A stretch of 6,835 nt of DNA, from the NCBI GenBank assembly GCA_002367375.1, contig DFBR01000154.1:1-6835 (forward strand). Direction: 5' to 3'. This stretch comes from Erythrobacter sp. UBA3075 (lineage in GTDB: Bacteria; Pseudomonadota; Alphaproteobacteria; Sphingomonadales; Sphingomonadaceae). A model generated the notes under the pieces. It was not told where the DNA came from and did no database searches. It worked only from the letters and a program-made list of their open reading frames with translations. A program made the position numbers and the translations under genes. Below, piece by piece: positions 6,213-6,835 of the stretch (the stretch's first letter is position 1; the number at the start of each line of letters is the position of its first letter).

Positions 6213-6835
6213 ATGCCTGAAGCTCCCCTCACACCAGATAAGCGCAGGATAGAACTCGATCCGAACGGTCTGGAGGCCCCGCCGCGTGCGCCCTTTGTCG
6301 AACTCGGCCTGCTCTCATGCTTCAGTTTTCTGCGCGGTGCATCGGATGCGGTCGACCTTGTGATGACCGCACGCGCGCTGGGCTATGATGCCATCGCGAT
6401 TGCCGATGCCAATTCCATGGCGGGCGTGGTGCGCATTCATACCGAGGCGAAGACGCTCAAGCTGCGCCCCGTTATCGGCACGCGGATTGAGACGGTGGAG
6501 GGCCTCGCCTTCCTCGCCTATCCAAAAAACCGTGCGGCCTATGGCCAGTTATGCCGCCTGATCAGCGCGGGACGGATGCAAACGCTGGATGGCGGATGGC
6601 AGGATAAGGGCGCGTGCGACATCAGCCTCTCCATGCTCGCCGAGAATAGCGAGGATGTGCAGCTCATCCTCCTCCCGCCGCGCGATCTGGGGATGGAATT
6701 TACCGTTCCGGCATGGGCCAGCGGCGTAATCGATATGAGCGGCGCGCCGGTGCAAGAGGCGGTGCGCGGAGCCTTCACTGATGTCATCGCCGACATCGCG
6801 GCGGGCCTGCCATCGCTGCGCCACCTCGCCGCCGC
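6213..6835 (+). CDS. dnaE2: Error-prone DNA polymerase DnaE2, N-terminal part (runs off right edge)
   Basis: DnaE2 is the C-family polymerase that performs damage-induced mutagenic translesion synthesis with ImuA and ImuB. The first 207 codons are present, with no stop before the edge. They form the PHP domain: FVELGLLSCFSFLRGAS (28-44), LVMTARALGYDAIAIADANSMAGVVRIHTEAK (49-80) and LRPVIGTRIE (83-92). The metal-binding histidines of active PHP domains are missing: the HxH region reads ELGLLS and the usual TDH reads ADA (64-66). This matches what I know of alphaproteobacterial DnaE2 and implies no PHP proofreading activity. ATG 6213 is the only start in this frame, since an in-frame TAG occurs at 6162-6164 with no ATG, GTG or TTG between. 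The ribosome site is weak (GGGG at 6196-6199). The gene has its own LexA-controlled promoter. Confidence 0.95.
   Translation, partial: MPEAPLTPDKRRIELDPNGLEAPPRAPFVELGLLSCFSFLRGASDAVDLVMTARALGYDAIAIADANSMAGVVRIHTEAKTLKLRPVIGTRIETVEGLAFLAYPKNRAAYGQLCRLISAGRMQTLDGGWQDKGACDISLSMLAENSEDVQLILLPPRDLGMEFTVPAWASGVIDMSGAPVQEAVRGAFTDVIADIAAGLPSLRHLAA

Noticed and set aside
1..6835. Mobile element, CRISPR array, tRNA or rRNA.
   Set aside because: No transposase or integrase, no target-site duplication around the inserted genes, no spaced direct repeats, and no structured RNA sequence were seen.

Overview
The window looks like chromosomal DNA of an alphaproteobacterium, most likely a member of the Sphingomonadales (Erythrobacter/Sphingomonas relatives). 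This rests on two direct-repeat GAAC-N7-GAAC LexA operators, the form used by alphaproteobacteria, on an imuA-imuB-dnaE2 type damage-inducible mutagenesis set, and on an N-terminal extension of PanB that I remember from sphingomonads. The genus is an inference and was not tested by any search.

Left part (1-1836): the 5' part of panB (pantothenate synthesis) runs off the left edge on the minus strand. It is divergent from a complete sodium-coupled transporter of the NSS (LeuT/SNF) family. The 88-base gap between them carries both ribosome binding sites and a short inverted repeat. The transporter gene ends at a very strong intrinsic terminator with a 20-bp perfect stem.

Middle (1876-5482): a LexA-controlled promoter drives imuA and imuB, a RecA-like accessory protein and a Y-family polymerase homologue that lacks the usual catalytic acid pair. 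A third gene follows with a 4-base overlap (GTGA). It encodes a predicted exported S41-type peptidase with a PDZ domain. In the usual cassette the next gene would be dnaE2.

Right part (5483-6835): a minus-strand gene for a small PilZ-domain (cyclic-di-GMP binding) protein converges on the peptidase gene and has its own terminator. Divergent from it, a second LexA-controlled promoter almost identical to the first precedes dnaE2, which runs off the right edge. The SOS mutasome (ImuA, ImuB, DnaE2) is therefore split into two LexA units, with a peptidase and a PilZ gene between them. The peptidase, being tail-to-start overlapped with imuB, is probably made during the SOS response. That linkage of DNA damage to an envelope protease is the least expected thing in the window. 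Every gene has a recognisable family, and I see no mobile element, CRISPR array, tRNA or rRNA.
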